Source of the DNA: Ruminococcus sp.
GTDB lineage: Bacteria; Bacillota_A; Clostridia; Oscillospirales; Ruminococcaceae
Assembly: GCA_017536105.1 (NCBI GenBank)
Contig: JAFXRZ010000006.1
Coordinates: 1-64,000, forward strand
Length of the DNA: 64,000 nt
Reading direction: 5' to 3'
How positions within the stretch are numbered: position 1 is the stretch's first letter; every line of letters starts with the position of its first letter. This document shows, piece after piece, positions 1-8,887 of this stretch. A model generated the notes under the pieces. The model was not told the DNA's origin and did not search any database. It worked only from the letters and a program-made list of their open reading frames with translations. The translations under genes and the position numbers were made by a program.

Positions 1-1
1 C

Positions 2-346
2 GGTGTTCCAACGCTTAAGGACATTGTATCAGAACTTCAGAAGCCGGGACGTGACCTTCGTGACGAGCTTCCGCCTCCGCTTATGAGAAGCGGTGACATC
101 ATGGAAATCACCGATCTTAAGGAAGGCATGGAGTTCATGGGCACGGTAAGAAACGTTATCGACTTCGGTGTTTTCGTCGATATCGGCGTTCACGAAGACG
201 GTCTTGTTCACATTTCACAGATTTGTGACCGCTATATAAAGCATCCTCTTGAAGCAGTAAAAGTCGGGGAAGTTGTCAAGGTAAGAGTTCTTGGCGTAGA
301 TGTCAAAAAGAAACGCATAAGTCTTACAATGAGACTTGGCAAATGA
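2..346 (+). CDS. tex: Tex-family RNA-binding transcription accessory protein, C-terminal part
   Basis: The frame is open from the first bases of the window, so the 5' end lies outside; 114 codons remain. The visible part holds the short linker typical of Tex (PGRDLRDELPPP) followed by a complete S1 RNA-binding domain (roughly the last 75 residues, with GTVRNVIDFGVFVDIG and DGLVHISQ). Tex is a cytoplasmic nucleic-acid-binding protein of about 700-800 residues tied to transcription and stress tolerance; that role is family knowledge. An ATG at 83 lies inside the protein and is not its start. The next gene has its own promoter just past the stop codon. Confidence 0.9.
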   Translation, partial: GVPTLKDIVSELQKPGRDLRDELPPPLMRSGDIMEITDLKEGMEFMGTVRNVIDFGVFVDIGVHEDGLVHISQICDRYIKHPLEAVKVGEVVKVRVLGVDVKKKRISLTMRLGK

Positions 347-348
347 CG

Positions 349-377
349 TTGACAAAGGATTTTATACGTGTTATAAT
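349..377 (+). promoter_or_regulatory. sigma-A promoter for the envelope gene pair
   Basis: TTGACA (349-354) and TATAAT (372-377) are perfect hexamers with a 17-bp spacer. They begin 2 bases after the tex stop codon. A small hairpin (TATAGAG / CTCTATA, 382-401) sits in the resulting 5' leader. Confidence 0.85.
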
Positions 378-445
378 TTTTTATAGAGGGATAACTCTAT
401 AGAAATTCAAAAGAAAAACAACAAAAATTCGGGGGACATGAGAAA

Positions 446-1354
446 ATGTTCAGGAGAAATATAGCGATAGCTTTTCTTGTTTTTATGGTTCTTGCGGTGT
501 TTACGACAGCCATCTGGTTTATTCTTCCGCATGACGGCAAGAAAAACAAAGACAGTAATACCGGAACCAGTTCTTCACAGCCGATGATGAAAATATCGGA
601 TATAATAGGTGAAGCGGTTTACATGGGTTCGTACAGTTCAGATACAGAAATATACGCTGAAGAACCTTTTGCAGCAAAAGATACACTTCGAAGAGCTCTG
701 GCAAAGTCATCAGGTCTTTCTGATACTGCCACAGTGATGATCGAAAGTTACAATTTTGATGACCTCAGCGTCGTGTTCGATGACGGACGCACAATGCGTA
801 CACTTGAACAGCCGGGCATAGGAAATGTTATGATAGTCGCTTCAATACCGAAGTTGAACGGCGATATTTTCTACGCATACAACGTTCAGATAACCGTAAA
901 GGAATCACGTACACCAAAGAATACTGAGGTATCCGGAGTAACTGACGGGGTAACTACCTCAGTCGGATTCACTTCCGCACCTTCGTGGAACTGGAAGTGG
1001 GCAGAAGAGGAAGAAACCGAAGCGGTTACTACCAAAAAATCGTGGTCAGCTCCTAAAACTACTACAGCAGCGGCAGGAGCTTCCGTGAAGCCGTCGGTTA
1101 CAGCAAAGGTGACTGCAGCAGCAGTTCCTGTAACTGAAGCACCGTCGGTAAACCCGGTAACAGAAGCACCTGCACCTTCAGTTGAACCGGATCCTCCGTC
1201 AGTTGAGCCTTCCGTTCAGGAGCCGGATCCTCCGTCAGTTGAACCGTCAGTTGCAGAACCGGAACCACAGCCACAGCCGGAACCTGAGCCGGATCCGGAA
1301 CCACAGCCTGAACCTCAGGCCGAAGCACCTGCACCGGAGGGTGGTCAGGAGTAA
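446..1354 (+). CDS. membrane-anchored extracellular protein with Pro/Glu-rich tail
   Basis: This 302-residue protein has an unrecognised function. Residues 6-28 form one hydrophobic segment after a short basic N-terminus, which fits an uncleaved signal anchor. Residues 45-155 look like one small folded domain. The rest is a low-complexity stalk, first Thr/Ser/Ala-rich, then a Pro-Glu repeat region with two copies of DPPSVEPSV and a run of EP/QP pairs, as in wall-spanning stalks. A GGGGG ribosome site (431-435) lies 10 bases before the start. The next small gene follows after 32 bp and is probably co-transcribed. I infer an envelope role. Confidence 0.75.
   Translation: MFRRNIAIAFLVFMVLAVFTTAIWFILPHDGKKNKDSNTGTSSSQPMMKISDIIGEAVYMGSYSSDTEIYAEEPFAAKDTLRRALAKSSGLSDTATVMIESYNFDDLSVVFDDGRTMRTLEQPGIGNVMIVASIPKLNGDIFYAYNVQITVKESRTPKNTEVSGVTDGVTTSVGFTSAPSWNWKWAEEEETEAVTTKKSWSAPKTTTAAAGASVKPSVTAKVTAAAVPVTEAPSVNPVTEAPAPSVEPDPPSVEPSVQEPDPPSVEPSVAEPEPQPQPEPEPDPEPQPEPQAEAPAPEGGQE
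1170..1345 (+). repeat. Pro/Glu low-complexity repeat inside the envelope protein gene
   Basis: The segment encodes near-repeats: GATCCTCCGTCAGTTGA occurs twice, 36 bp apart, followed by CCGGAACC-type units. The translated stalk is almost only P, E, S, V, Q and D. Such tracts vary in length between strains. Confidence 0.7.
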
Positions 1355-1386
1355 AAGGATTTTTTGTGATCAAGGAGGGGAATTGT

Positions 1387-1569
1387 ATGGAAAAGGATTT
1401 TTTATCAGATGTAACTCTGGATTTTCTGGAGGAACAGGATGACATGATCGACATCCGGAATGACGAGCAGTTCCGTTATTCACAGATGCAGAAGAGAATT
1501 GACAGACTGGTGGATCAGAACAGAAGGATCAGTTCTATCGTCAAAAACGCCGATTTGTCCTTTCGATAA
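1387..1569 (+). CDS. small hydrophilic protein, unknown function
   Basis: This is a 60-residue acidic and basic protein (begins MEKDFLSDVTLD) with no membrane segment and no motif I recognise; it is probably helical. The start was placed at the ATG at 1387 because AAGGAGGGG (1372-1380) lies 6 bases before it; an in-frame GTG at 1366 would overlap that ribosome site. It follows the stalk protein by 32 bp on the same strand and is ended by a terminator, so the two form a small operon. Confidence 0.7.
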   Translation: MEKDFLSDVTLDFLEEQDDMIDIRNDEQFRYSQMQKRIDRLVDQNRRISSIVKNADLSFR

Positions 1570-1627
1570 TGATAAAAAATAAGTAACCACTGACATTATC
1601 AGTGTTCATTAAGAAATAGTTATTATG

Positions 1628-1664
1628 CCGTGATCAGCCGGGTACTGGTCACGGTTCTTTTTTG
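1628..1664 (+). terminator. intrinsic terminator
   Basis: CCGTGATCAG pairs with CTGGTCACGG (one G-U pair) around a short loop, followed by TTCTTTTTT. It ends the two-gene operon upstream. Confidence 0.8.
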
Positions 1665-1666
1665 TG

Positions 1667-1695
1667 TTGAAATATATTTTAGAATATGATATAAT
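1667..1695 (+). promoter_or_regulatory. sigma-A promoter for the ABC exporter operon
   Basis: TTGAAA (1667-1672), 17-bp spacer, TATAAT (1690-1695). It is directly downstream of a terminator and 58 bp before the ATPase gene. Confidence 0.8.
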
Positions 1696-1753
1696 TTGTT
1701 TGTATTGCTTTACACGATAAAGTGTAATCTGACATTAAGAGGAGGAGATAATA

Positions 1754-2695
1754 ATGTCACTGGAAGTAAAAGAACTGTCTAAAAAATACGGAGAAAAGAC
1801 AGTAGTGGACAACCTTAATTTCGTAATGAACGAACCTGGTGTGTACGCCCTTCTCGGTACCAACGGCGCCGGAAAGACGACATCGCTCAGAATGATGCTC
1901 GGCATGCTTGCGCACGATACCGGTGAGGTGCTGTGGAAGGGAAAGCCCCTTGACGCTGTTACCTGCAACGTCGGATATCTTGCCGAGGAGCGCGGACTGT
2001 ATCCTAAGTATTCACTCATGGATCAGCTTCTTTACTTTGCATCCTTAAGAAACGTTCCGAAAGGTGAGGCGCAGAAAAGGATAAAATACTGGGCAGAACG
2101 CTTTGAGGTTGAGGAATACATCTATCCGGGAAAAACAAGCAAGGGAAAGAAGATACCGCCGAAAAAGCCTGAACAGCTCTCCAAGGGCAACCAGCAGAAG
2201 ATACAGCTTATCTCAGCTCTTATTTCTGATCCGGAACTTCTGATACTTGACGAACCGTTAAGCGGCCTTGATCCTGTTAATACAGATCTTTTCAAATCAG
2301 TTATCCATGAACAGATAGCAAAGGAAAAGTTTCTTATCATGTCGAGCCATCAGATGCCGACTATCGAGGAGTTCTGCACGGACATAACCATTCTTAACAG
2401 AAGCAAAACGGTGCTGCAGGGAAATCTCAATGATATAAAGAAAAGCTACGGACGAGTAAATCTTTTCGTAAAGTGTGAAGGTGACATTCTTCCGCTTGCC
2501 GAAGAGTGCGGAGTAAAGCTTATAAGTCAGAAGGAAACTGAATATCAGTTCAAGGTCACAGGCGACGATCAGGCCAATGAGCTTCTTTCGAAAATTATAG
2601 CAAGCAGGATCGTTGTGGTAAAGTTTGAACTCCGCGAACCTTCGCTTCACGAGATCTTTGTTGAAAAGGTTGGTGCCGTCAATGAAGAAAAGTGA
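1754..2695 (+). CDS. ABC transporter ATP-binding protein, NatA type
   Basis: This 313-residue cytoplasmic ATPase presumably energises the two permeases encoded next. Walker A is GTNGAGKT (residues 35-42), the signature motif is the variant LSKGNQQ (142-148), Walker B is LILDEP (163-168) followed by LSGLDP, and the switch His is in SSHQM. A basic insertion (YPGKTSKGKKIPPKK) precedes the signature. The C-terminal 90 residues match the extra domain of NatA-like exporters. NatAB pumps export sodium or drugs; the substrate here is not known. GGAGGAG precedes the ATG. The end overlaps the next gene by 14 bp, which suggests translational coupling. Confidence 0.9.
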   Translation: MSLEVKELSKKYGEKTVVDNLNFVMNEPGVYALLGTNGAGKTTSLRMMLGMLAHDTGEVLWKGKPLDAVTCNVGYLAEERGLYPKYSLMDQLLYFASLRNVPKGEAQKRIKYWAERFEVEEYIYPGKTSKGKKIPPKKPEQLSKGNQQKIQLISALISDPELLILDEPLSGLDPVNTDLFKSVIHEQIAKEKFLIMSSHQMPTIEEFCTDITILNRSKTVLQGNLNDIKKSYGRVNLFVKCEGDILPLAEECGVKLISQKETEYQFKVTGDDQANELLSKIIASRIVVVKFELREPSLHEIFVEKVGAVNEEK

Positions 2696-4088
2696 TCTTA
2701 CGGGATGGCAGAAGGTCTGTGCCTTCACCATAGCCCAGAATTACAAAAGCAAAGGTACGGTCATAGGACTGGTACTTATCTGTACATTCATATTGCTGGC
2801 AGGACCGCTTCTTTCACTCGCCGGAGGCAGTAAGATCGAAGAAGTCGTCGAAGATCTCGGAAGCTGCAAAATTGAGAATTTCTATGTCCTCAACGACACT
2901 GATATTCCTTTTGATGAAAAGAAATTCGCAGAGGAGAATATGCAGTATGAAAAGGTGAACTTCGTTACGTCCGTCACAGATGAGGAGTCGATCCTCGGTA
3001 AAATGGAGAACGGAGCTACCAAGGACATTTTCATGCACATTCACGGAAAGCAGAAGGCCGAAGGAGAAGATAAGGAAAAGTACAGAATAGCACTTTTCAG
3101 ATCAAAGGACAGCGAGATAAGTTCCATGGAGATGGAGACGCTTTCGGACTCTGTAAGGGACTTTTTCTTTGAAAGCCGCCTTGAAAAAAGCGGAATGACT
3201 GAAGATCAGATAAGCATGATGGATTCTGACATTTATACGCAGACGATCGATGCAAAAGATATATCGGAAGACAAGGACGACGACTTTGACGCAGTTACAA
3301 TGTCAGCTGTAATATTCTACTCCATGATCGTAATGATGATCGTTCTTGTTTCCAGCCAGAAGATCGCTGTAAGTCTTGTTACGGAAAAATCCTCAAAGGT
3401 AATTGAGACACTTCTTCTTACGGTCCGCCCGCTTGCGATAATTACAGGCAAGATCGTCGGAACAATGGTTGTACTTATCCTGAATGCGGCAATAATGCTT
3501 TTCTGCGGTATGGTCTCAGGTATCATTACCACGGCAATAACAGCAAAGAAGTTTTCAAGTGTTGTAACTGAAGGATTAATAAACATTCAGAATTCCGGAG
3601 ACGGAGTGGAGATAGACGCGGAAGCTGTCAGCAGCTTAAACTTTGATCCTGTCAGAATAATTGCCGGTATCGGAATTATAATAATCACTACAGTACTTGC
3701 ATTTGTGTTCTATTCGATCATTTCCGGTATTACAGGCGCATCATGCAGCAGCATGGATGACCTTTCAAACGCAAGTTCATTTATCGCACTTTCATCAGTT
3801 GCAGGCGTTTATCTTGCAATGGGCTCTGCAATGGCAAACAATCCTGTGCTTACTGAGGTATCCTATCTGTTCCCGTTCTCGGGAATATACACGGTTCCGG
3901 TACATTTCATGTTCGGAAAGGCAGGCTTCAGCGATGTGCTTATCCTGTGGGCAGAACTTATACTTCTCACAGTATTCCTGTTCCGCTTTGCGGCAAAGAT
4001 ATATCATGTTCTCGTTTATCATAACGGAGAACGCCTGAAACTCAAGAATCTTCTGGAGATATCAAAGTCTCAGAAAGGAACGGTGTGA
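2682..4088 (+). CDS. ABC transporter permease, NatB type (first of two)
   Basis: This 468-residue integral membrane protein has one hydrophobic segment near residues 24-45, a long soluble extracytoplasmic region to about residue 205, then a cluster of about five membrane segments, the layout of NatB/ABC-2 permeases. VTEKSSKVIETLLLTVRP is the conserved cytoplasmic stretch of this family. I chose the ATG at 2682 (MKKSDLTGWQKV), inside the end of the ATPase gene; the longer frame upstream lies wholly within that gene. It should pair with the next permease as a heterodimeric pore. Confidence 0.85.
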   Translation: MKKSDLTGWQKVCAFTIAQNYKSKGTVIGLVLICTFILLAGPLLSLAGGSKIEEVVEDLGSCKIENFYVLNDTDIPFDEKKFAEENMQYEKVNFVTSVTDEESILGKMENGATKDIFMHIHGKQKAEGEDKEKYRIALFRSKDSEISSMEMETLSDSVRDFFFESRLEKSGMTEDQISMMDSDIYTQTIDAKDISEDKDDDFDAVTMSAVIFYSMIVMMIVLVSSQKIAVSLVTEKSSKVIETLLLTVRPLAIITGKIVGTMVVLILNAAIMLFCGMVSGIITTAITAKKFSSVVTEGLINIQNSGDGVEIDAEAVSSLNFDPVRIIAGIGIIIITTVLAFVFYSIISGITGASCSSMDDLSNASSFIALSSVAGVYLAMGSAMANNPVLTEVSYLFPFSGIYTVPVHFMFGKAGFSDVLILWAELILLTVFLFRFAAKIYHVLVYHNGERLKLKNLLEISKSQKGTV

Positions 4089-4092
4089 TATT

Positions 4093-5400
4093 ATGGGAAA
4101 GATAATGAAATTTACATTTCTCCGTCATACCGAGACTGCTTCCTACAGACTTTCAACTCTTATCGTAGCTGTTATTCTCTTTGCTCTCGGAGTCTGCGGA
4201 TTCATGTTTGCTGATAAACTGGACGAGAGCAGCGATATGCCGACTACAGTCAAAAAGGTTTATGTCTGCGATTCAAGTGCACTTAAGGGTGCTTCCTATG
4301 ACAGACTCTGTCAGTCTGACAATGAGTTTTACAAGGACGTTGTGTTTGAAAATCTTGACTGTACGGCTGAAGAGGCAGTGGAAAAAGCTGTGGCCGACGG
4401 AGATCATACTCTTGTGCTCGAAGTTAAGGATGACGAAAACGGAGAAGATTTCCGTGCAAGAATTATAAAGCCTGAAAACTTTGATGATTCAGACAAGCAG
4501 GCAAAGCGCTTTGCCACTTTTGTTGATAACAACATCGGATATGTACTGAGTGATGCGGCCGGTCTTACGGAAGCTCAGAATACAGAATACTTTACAGATA
4601 CAAAAATCGAAACAAGTGTTGTCGGTGAGGATGAAAGTTCGTTTGCCGATCACATGATAAAGAACGTTATTCCGCTGCTTTCCGGTATCATTCTCTACAT
4701 GATGCTCTGTATCTACGGTCAGGGCGTGGCAAGATGCATCGTAGTTGAAAAAGACTCGAAGATGATGGAGTCACTTCTGGTATTTACGAAGCCGTATGAC
4801 CTGATCTTCGGAAAGATACTCGGCATGTATTTTGCGGCCATTCTTCAGTTTTTCGTCTGGATCGCAGCAGCTGTTGCAGGTGTGGCTGCCGGAGTATCCG
4901 GTTCAGCATCAGCAGGAAAGGCGATAGGCAAACTGCTTGACAAGTTCTCAGCTCAGGGCGGATTTACAGTTCCTGCTGTAGTGGCCGGCATTATAGCGAT
5001 AGCCATAGGCTTCCTGCTCTATATCGCTCTTGCGGCCTTCACAGGTTCGTTTGCTTCAAAAACTGAAGAGATAAGCAATTATTTCGGAATATATACTATG
5101 GCAGTTGTTGCCTGCTGGATGTTCCCGTACTTCAATCAGTTAAACGGCAACGACCATATGCTGAAGATCCTTCGTTACGTTCCGTTCACAGCGCCGTTTA
5201 CCGTTCCTGCCGATATTATAGTCGGAAATATAACGATGCCGACAGCACTGATCAGCATCGTGCTTATGGTGATCGCCACTGCAGCAGTGGTTTTCCTTGC
5301 AGCGAAAGTATACAAGCTCCTCGTCCTTTACCGCGGAGAACCGGTTAAGATAAAGGACGTGATAAAGATGCTCCGCAATGATAAAAAGAGCAAAGCATAA
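4093..5400 (+). CDS. ABC transporter permease, NatB type (second of two)
   Basis: The 435-residue product has the same plan as the preceding gene: an N-terminal membrane segment (about residues 17-38), a soluble loop to about residue 190, then five or six C-terminal segments. VVEKDSKMMESLLVFTKP aligns with the VTEKSSKVIETLL stretch of its neighbour, so the two probably arose by duplication. It starts 4 bp after the first permease with AAAGGAACGGTGTG upstream. Substrate unknown. The operon ends at the hairpin at 5491. Confidence 0.85.
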   Translation: MGKIMKFTFLRHTETASYRLSTLIVAVILFALGVCGFMFADKLDESSDMPTTVKKVYVCDSSALKGASYDRLCQSDNEFYKDVVFENLDCTAEEAVEKAVADGDHTLVLEVKDDENGEDFRARIIKPENFDDSDKQAKRFATFVDNNIGYVLSDAAGLTEAQNTEYFTDTKIETSVVGEDESSFADHMIKNVIPLLSGIILYMMLCIYGQGVARCIVVEKDSKMMESLLVFTKPYDLIFGKILGMYFAAILQFFVWIAAAVAGVAAGVSGSASAGKAIGKLLDKFSAQGGFTVPAVVAGIIAIAIGFLLYIALAAFTGSFASKTEEISNYFGIYTMAVVACWMFPYFNQLNGNDHMLKILRYVPFTAPFTVPADIIVGNITMPTALISIVLMVIATAAVVFLAAKVYKLLVLYRGEPVKIKDVIKMLRNDKKSKA

Positions 5401-5490
5401 GTACTGATCAAACAGGAAATCAGGCTCCGCCTTATTTGCTGAGGCGGGTATTGCGTGGTTTCGCCACGGAACAGTATTTCCTGAAAAAAG

Positions 5491-5526
5491 AAAAGCTTCG
5501 TACCGTAAAAGGTGCGAAGCTTTTTT
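5491..5526 (+). terminator. intrinsic terminator of the ABC exporter operon
   Basis: AAGCTTCGTACC pairs with GGTGCGAAGCTT around GTAAAA, followed by a T run. Confidence 0.9.
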
Positions 5527-5582
5527 ATGCTGTGAATGAATTATTTCAGATCAGTGTGAAGTATGTGCTGAATACAGGAAAG

Positions 5583-7040
5583 TTAATGAGTTGAGACTTT
5601 CAGATCACCTGTGCTGAAGACCGTCTCAGTTTTCGGACGGTGCGTTTCTGCATCTTCTGTCTGATGTGTTCCTTCCACTGAAAATACTATGTCATCAATA
5701 TCTTCGACAGAGTCAATTCTGATCGTTTTCAGTTTTTCTTCAGATAACCAGAAGTCAAAGATACCTTTTGATTCCGGATATAATACTGCATGCTGGTACG
5801 GTTTGATATCCTTGCCGTTGATCTTAAATGAATCCAGATCAAAGTCGATTATTTTATCTGTATTGTTTTCAAAATAAACTTCAATATTCATTGAGTTATC
5901 GTAGTGACCTGAATATTCTGTTCCGTAGTAACCGACTATTACACCGTCATGATCGAATAGGATCGTATCCGGTACAAAAAGCTCGTTGTCAGCAGTGTTT
6001 TTCGTTTCAACAGTGATCCTGTCCGATGTTTCGATAACTCTGTAATCTTCTTTATCTTCTGTTTCAAACCACATGTCAATATTATTTATGTTTTCAATAT
6101 TCAGTTTTTCAAGTATATCAAGGTCAATGTAAACAGAGTCAGTGACTGTACTTTTTTTGGAAACGGACTCATAAACGGATGCGTTAACATCATAACCGTT
6201 TATGAGAACTTTATCAGTTCTTACAAGAATATCATTATCGGATTTGTTTTCAATCTGAAGCTGAAGTTTTGCGCTGGAAGAGAAACTGCTGTCGTGGATG
6301 ATGTTCAGAGTGGAGACCTTCACAGTGTCCGTTTCCCAGATGACCTCAGGTTCCTTTATGTTGTTCAAAGGATTGAAAGTATATTCCTTAGGCGTATAGT
6401 TATCACTGTAGCTGTGGTTCCGCGGAGAAGGTCCGCGTCCAATTTGCTGACCGATTTTAGCACCAGCTATGGTGATACCGGCTATTGCTGCGATCATCAC
6501 GGCTATTCCGGCAGCGACGATATGCCCCGTCTTTTTATTATTTTTTATGCCGTTAATGTTAGTGTTATTTATACTTCCGTTATTATCCGGTGCAGGAGTT
6601 CCTGGATTTACAAAGCCTACAGCATTGGCGTTTTCAGCTGTATATACCGGAGGAACACTGTTCTGTGCGGCTTTTGCCTGTGCATTCGGGACAGGATCAT
6701 CAGCATATGGTGATATAGTCTGACCGTAACTCTGAGGTGTCACGCCCTGTGCTGTGTTCCGGGCAAAGCTCTGGTTATTCACAGGATTCGGATCGTAATT
6801 CTGACCACCGTTAAATCCTGCTTCGCCGTTATATCCGGCTGGAGGAGGGTTTATACCGGGAGTATACGGATCATAATCAAAATTCGGGTTCTGGGAACCG
6901 CATCCCGAGCAGAAACGGGTCTTGCTGTCAAGCGGCTTGCCGCATTTCATACAGAATAAATAGTCCGGATTGCTTTTTCCGCAGGCCGGACAGAAACGGT
7001 CGTCATTATCAAGAAATTTACCGCATTTAACACAATACAT
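5583..7040 (-). CDS. double zinc-ribbon membrane protein, unknown function
   Basis: The 485-residue protein begins with two zinc ribbons (CVKC...CPAC at residues 3-22 and CMKC...CSGC at about 30-49). A Pro/Asn/Gly-rich linker runs to about residue 165, one membrane helix follows (about 170-195), then a 290-residue region predicted outside the cell, rich in beta-type stretches (possibly two related domains). Clostridial proteins of this plan are common but mostly uncharacterised. The ribbons would sit in the cytoplasm. AAGGAG lies ahead of the ATG and it has its own promoter (7074-7102). Convergent with the ABC operon. Confidence 0.8.
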   Translation of the reverse strand: MYCVKCGKFLDNDDRFCPACGKSNPDYLFCMKCGKPLDSKTRFCSGCGSQNPNFDYDPYTPGINPPPAGYNGEAGFNGGQNYDPNPVNNQSFARNTAQGVTPQSYGQTISPYADDPVPNAQAKAAQNSVPPVYTAENANAVGFVNPGTPAPDNNGSINNTNINGIKNNKKTGHIVAAGIAVMIAAIAGITIAGAKIGQQIGRGPSPRNHSYSDNYTPKEYTFNPLNNIKEPEVIWETDTVKVSTLNIIHDSSFSSSAKLQLQIENKSDNDILVRTDKVLINGYDVNASVYESVSKKSTVTDSVYIDLDILEKLNIENINNIDMWFETEDKEDYRVIETSDRITVETKNTADNELFVPDTILFDHDGVIVGYYGTEYSGHYDNSMNIEVYFENNTDKIIDFDLDSFKINGKDIKPYQHAVLYPESKGIFDFWLSEEKLKTIRIDSVEDIDDIVFSVEGTHQTEDAETHRPKTETVFSTGDLKVSTH

Positions 7041-7073
7041 TTATTCAGAACTCCTTTTTTAAGTGTTAAAAAT

Positions 7074-7102
7074 ATTTTATCATATAATATACAATTAATC
7101 AA
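7074..7102 (-). promoter_or_regulatory. sigma-A promoter for the zinc-ribbon gene
   Basis: Read on the minus strand: TTGATT (7102-7097), 17-bp spacer, TAAAAT (7079-7074). Confidence 0.65.
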
Positions 7103-7135
7103 TGATTATTTTGTTGTTTTGGTATAGAAAATACG

Positions 7136-7164
7136 TTGACAGGGACGCTGTTAAGTGGTAAAAT
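7136..7164 (+). promoter_or_regulatory. sigma-A promoter for the ThrE-type exporter gene
   Basis: TTGACA (7136-7141), 17-bp spacer, TAAAAT (7159-7164); divergent from the zinc-ribbon promoter. Confidence 0.8.
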
Positions 7165-7224
7165 CTATATAGTCCGCTTTTGGACGGGACGTACATAATA
7201 ATATATATAAAGGATGATCTGTAA

Positions 7225-8550
7225 TTGAGTAAGTTCAGAAAACAGCACATGAAGATCCAGTGGCACGAGCTCCTCGATGAGGAAAATGAGGAACTGGCAG
7301 CCGAAAATGCGTCGCTTAAGGAAAAGGCCACTCTGGTCGGACGTGTCGGACTTATGATGCTTGCATCCGGTACCGGAGCGTGGAGAGTGCGCGCGTCGAT
7401 GAACAAGATATCCCGTGCTCTCGGCATCGTCTGTAACGCCGACATAGGTCTGCTTTCCATTTCATACACCTGCGTGGAAAACGGTGAAACCTACACCAAT
7501 GCCATATCGATAAACACAACTGGTGTAAATACTGACCGGCTGAATGCCATCGAGTTTTTTGCCGACAGCTTTACGGAGCGGGCGGGGAAGTATTCGGTAA
7601 AACAGTTCCACAGGATCCTCGACAAGATCGAAAGCATGCCGGCCAACTATAAGGCATGGAATCTTTCACTTGCAGCTGCGTTTGCGTGCTGTGCGTTTAC
7701 GTTTCTTCTCGGCGGCGGTCCTGCTGAAATGCTGTTTGCTTTTTTCGGAGCGGGAGCAGGGCAGTTCGTGCGCAAGAAACTTATTGAACATCATATAACT
7801 CTGCTTGCCAACGTTGCCTGTGCAGTTGCCGCGTCCTGCTGCACCTACGTTATTCTTATAAAACTTGCCGAGATGTTTTTCGGCATTTCCGAGGCACATC
7901 AGTCCGGATACATCTGCTCAATGCTTTTTGTGATTCCTGGATTTCCTCTTATCACCGGTGGCATCGACCTTGCAAAGCTTGATCTTCGTTCGGGTCTTGA
8001 ACGTCTCACCTATGCCTTCCTTATAATAATCACGGCAACACTGACCGGATGGCTGGCGGCCTTTTCCTTCAGGTTTACACCTGCAGATTTTCCTGAGCTT
8101 TCGATTGATCCTGTGCTGAAACTCGTTTTCAGGATGGCTGCAAGCTTTGTGGGTGTGTACGGATTCTCTTTCCTTTTCAACAGTACAAGAAAGATGGCTC
8201 TCACAGCGGGAATGATAGGAATGCTTGCAAATACGCTTCGTCTTGAACTTGTTGATTTCACATCCGTTCCGGTAAGTGCTGCAGCTTTTATCGGTGCATT
8301 CTCAGCCGGTATAATGGCTTCACTTATCAAGGCGAAAATCGGATATCCGCGAATCACACTTACAGTTCCGTCAATTGTTATCATGGTTCCGGGAATGTTC
8401 CTCTACAAGGGGATCTACTACCTCGGACTCAACGATGTAAACACCGGCATCATGTGGCTTTCAAAAGCAATAATGCTCATAGCCGCACTTCCTCTCGGAC
8501 TTATAGCTGCCAGAATTCTTACAGACAAAAACTTCAGAAAGAGCAGCTGA
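7225..8550 (+). CDS. threonine/serine exporter family (ThrE), fused two-domain form
   Basis: This 441-residue membrane protein joins the two halves of the ThrE family: an N-terminal cytoplasmic-plus-membrane half (soluble residues 1-145, then about five helices) and a C-terminal half of about five helices, instead of two separate proteins. The MMLASGTGAWRVRASM and VIPGFPLITGGIDLAKLD stretches are family hallmarks. ThrE exports threonine and serine; that substrate is inferred here. The start is TTG at 7225, with AAGGA about 9 bases upstream. Single-gene unit with promoter and terminator. Confidence 0.85.
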   Translation: MSKFRKQHMKIQWHELLDEENEELAAENASLKEKATLVGRVGLMMLASGTGAWRVRASMNKISRALGIVCNADIGLLSISYTCVENGETYTNAISINTTGVNTDRLNAIEFFADSFTERAGKYSVKQFHRILDKIESMPANYKAWNLSLAAAFACCAFTFLLGGGPAEMLFAFFGAGAGQFVRKKLIEHHITLLANVACAVAASCCTYVILIKLAEMFFGISEAHQSGYICSMLFVIPGFPLITGGIDLAKLDLRSGLERLTYAFLIIITATLTGWLAAFSFRFTPADFPELSIDPVLKLVFRMAASFVGVYGFSFLFNSTRKMALTAGMIGMLANTLRLELVDFTSVPVSAAAFIGAFSAGIMASLIKAKIGYPRITLTVPSIVIMVPGMFLYKGIYYLGLNDVNTGIMWLSKAIMLIAALPLGLIAARILTDKNFRKSS

Positions 8551-8568
8551 TATACCTATAAATGTGAA

Positions 8569-8600
8569 AGCAGCGTCATTCGGGAATGGCGCTGCTTTTT
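8569..8600 (+). terminator. intrinsic terminator after the ThrE-type gene
   Basis: AGCAGCGTCATT pairs with AATGGCGCTGCT around CGGG, then TTTTT. Confidence 0.9.
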
Positions 8601-8623
8601 GGCTATACAGTATTTCTTTGTGA

Positions 8624-8650
8624 TTAGCACTCTCACACCGAGAGTGCTAA
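8624..8650 (+). promoter_or_regulatory. CIRCE element (HrcA operator)
   Basis: TTAGCACTC (8624-8632), a 9-base gap and GAGTGCTAA (8642-8650) match the CIRCE consensus exactly. HrcA binds CIRCE to repress heat-shock genes. It lies 237 bp before the hsp20 start and nothing else follows on this strand, so hsp20 is the expected target. Confidence 0.93.
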
Positions 8651-8741
8651 TTTTTCATCTGTTGTTCACAATTCTGTCATAATCGGGGTGTAATATAATA
8701 ATCACCGAAAGGAAATAAGAAATACGAAAGAGGCGGTTCCA

Positions 8742-8810
8742 ATGGAATCATTTAAGACAATCACATCAACAACAGAAACAGAAAAATCTGCCGGACATTT
8801 CAAAGACTAA
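8742..8810 (+). CDS. possible 22-residue leader peptide before hsp20
   Basis: A short frame (MESFKTITSTTE...) with a weak purine-rich AGAGGCGG upstream lies between CIRCE and hsp20 in what would be a long 5' leader. It is Thr-rich and hydrophilic. There is no homology argument; it could be chance. The 8551-8887 interval otherwise holds only the terminator and CIRCE; I could not assign the hsp20 promoter with a good spacer. Confidence 0.25.
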   Translation: MESFKTITSTTETEKSAGHFKD

Positions 8811-8887
8811 AAAGGACGTATCTCCTCCGAACAGGTACTTTGAACTGGCGACAGAATAGTGTGTACAATTACAAGGAGGAATAATTT

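Noticed and set aside
8840..8869. TTGAAC-18-TACAAT as the hsp20 promoter
   Set aside because: The resulting transcript would start inside the ribosome site, leaving no usable leader.
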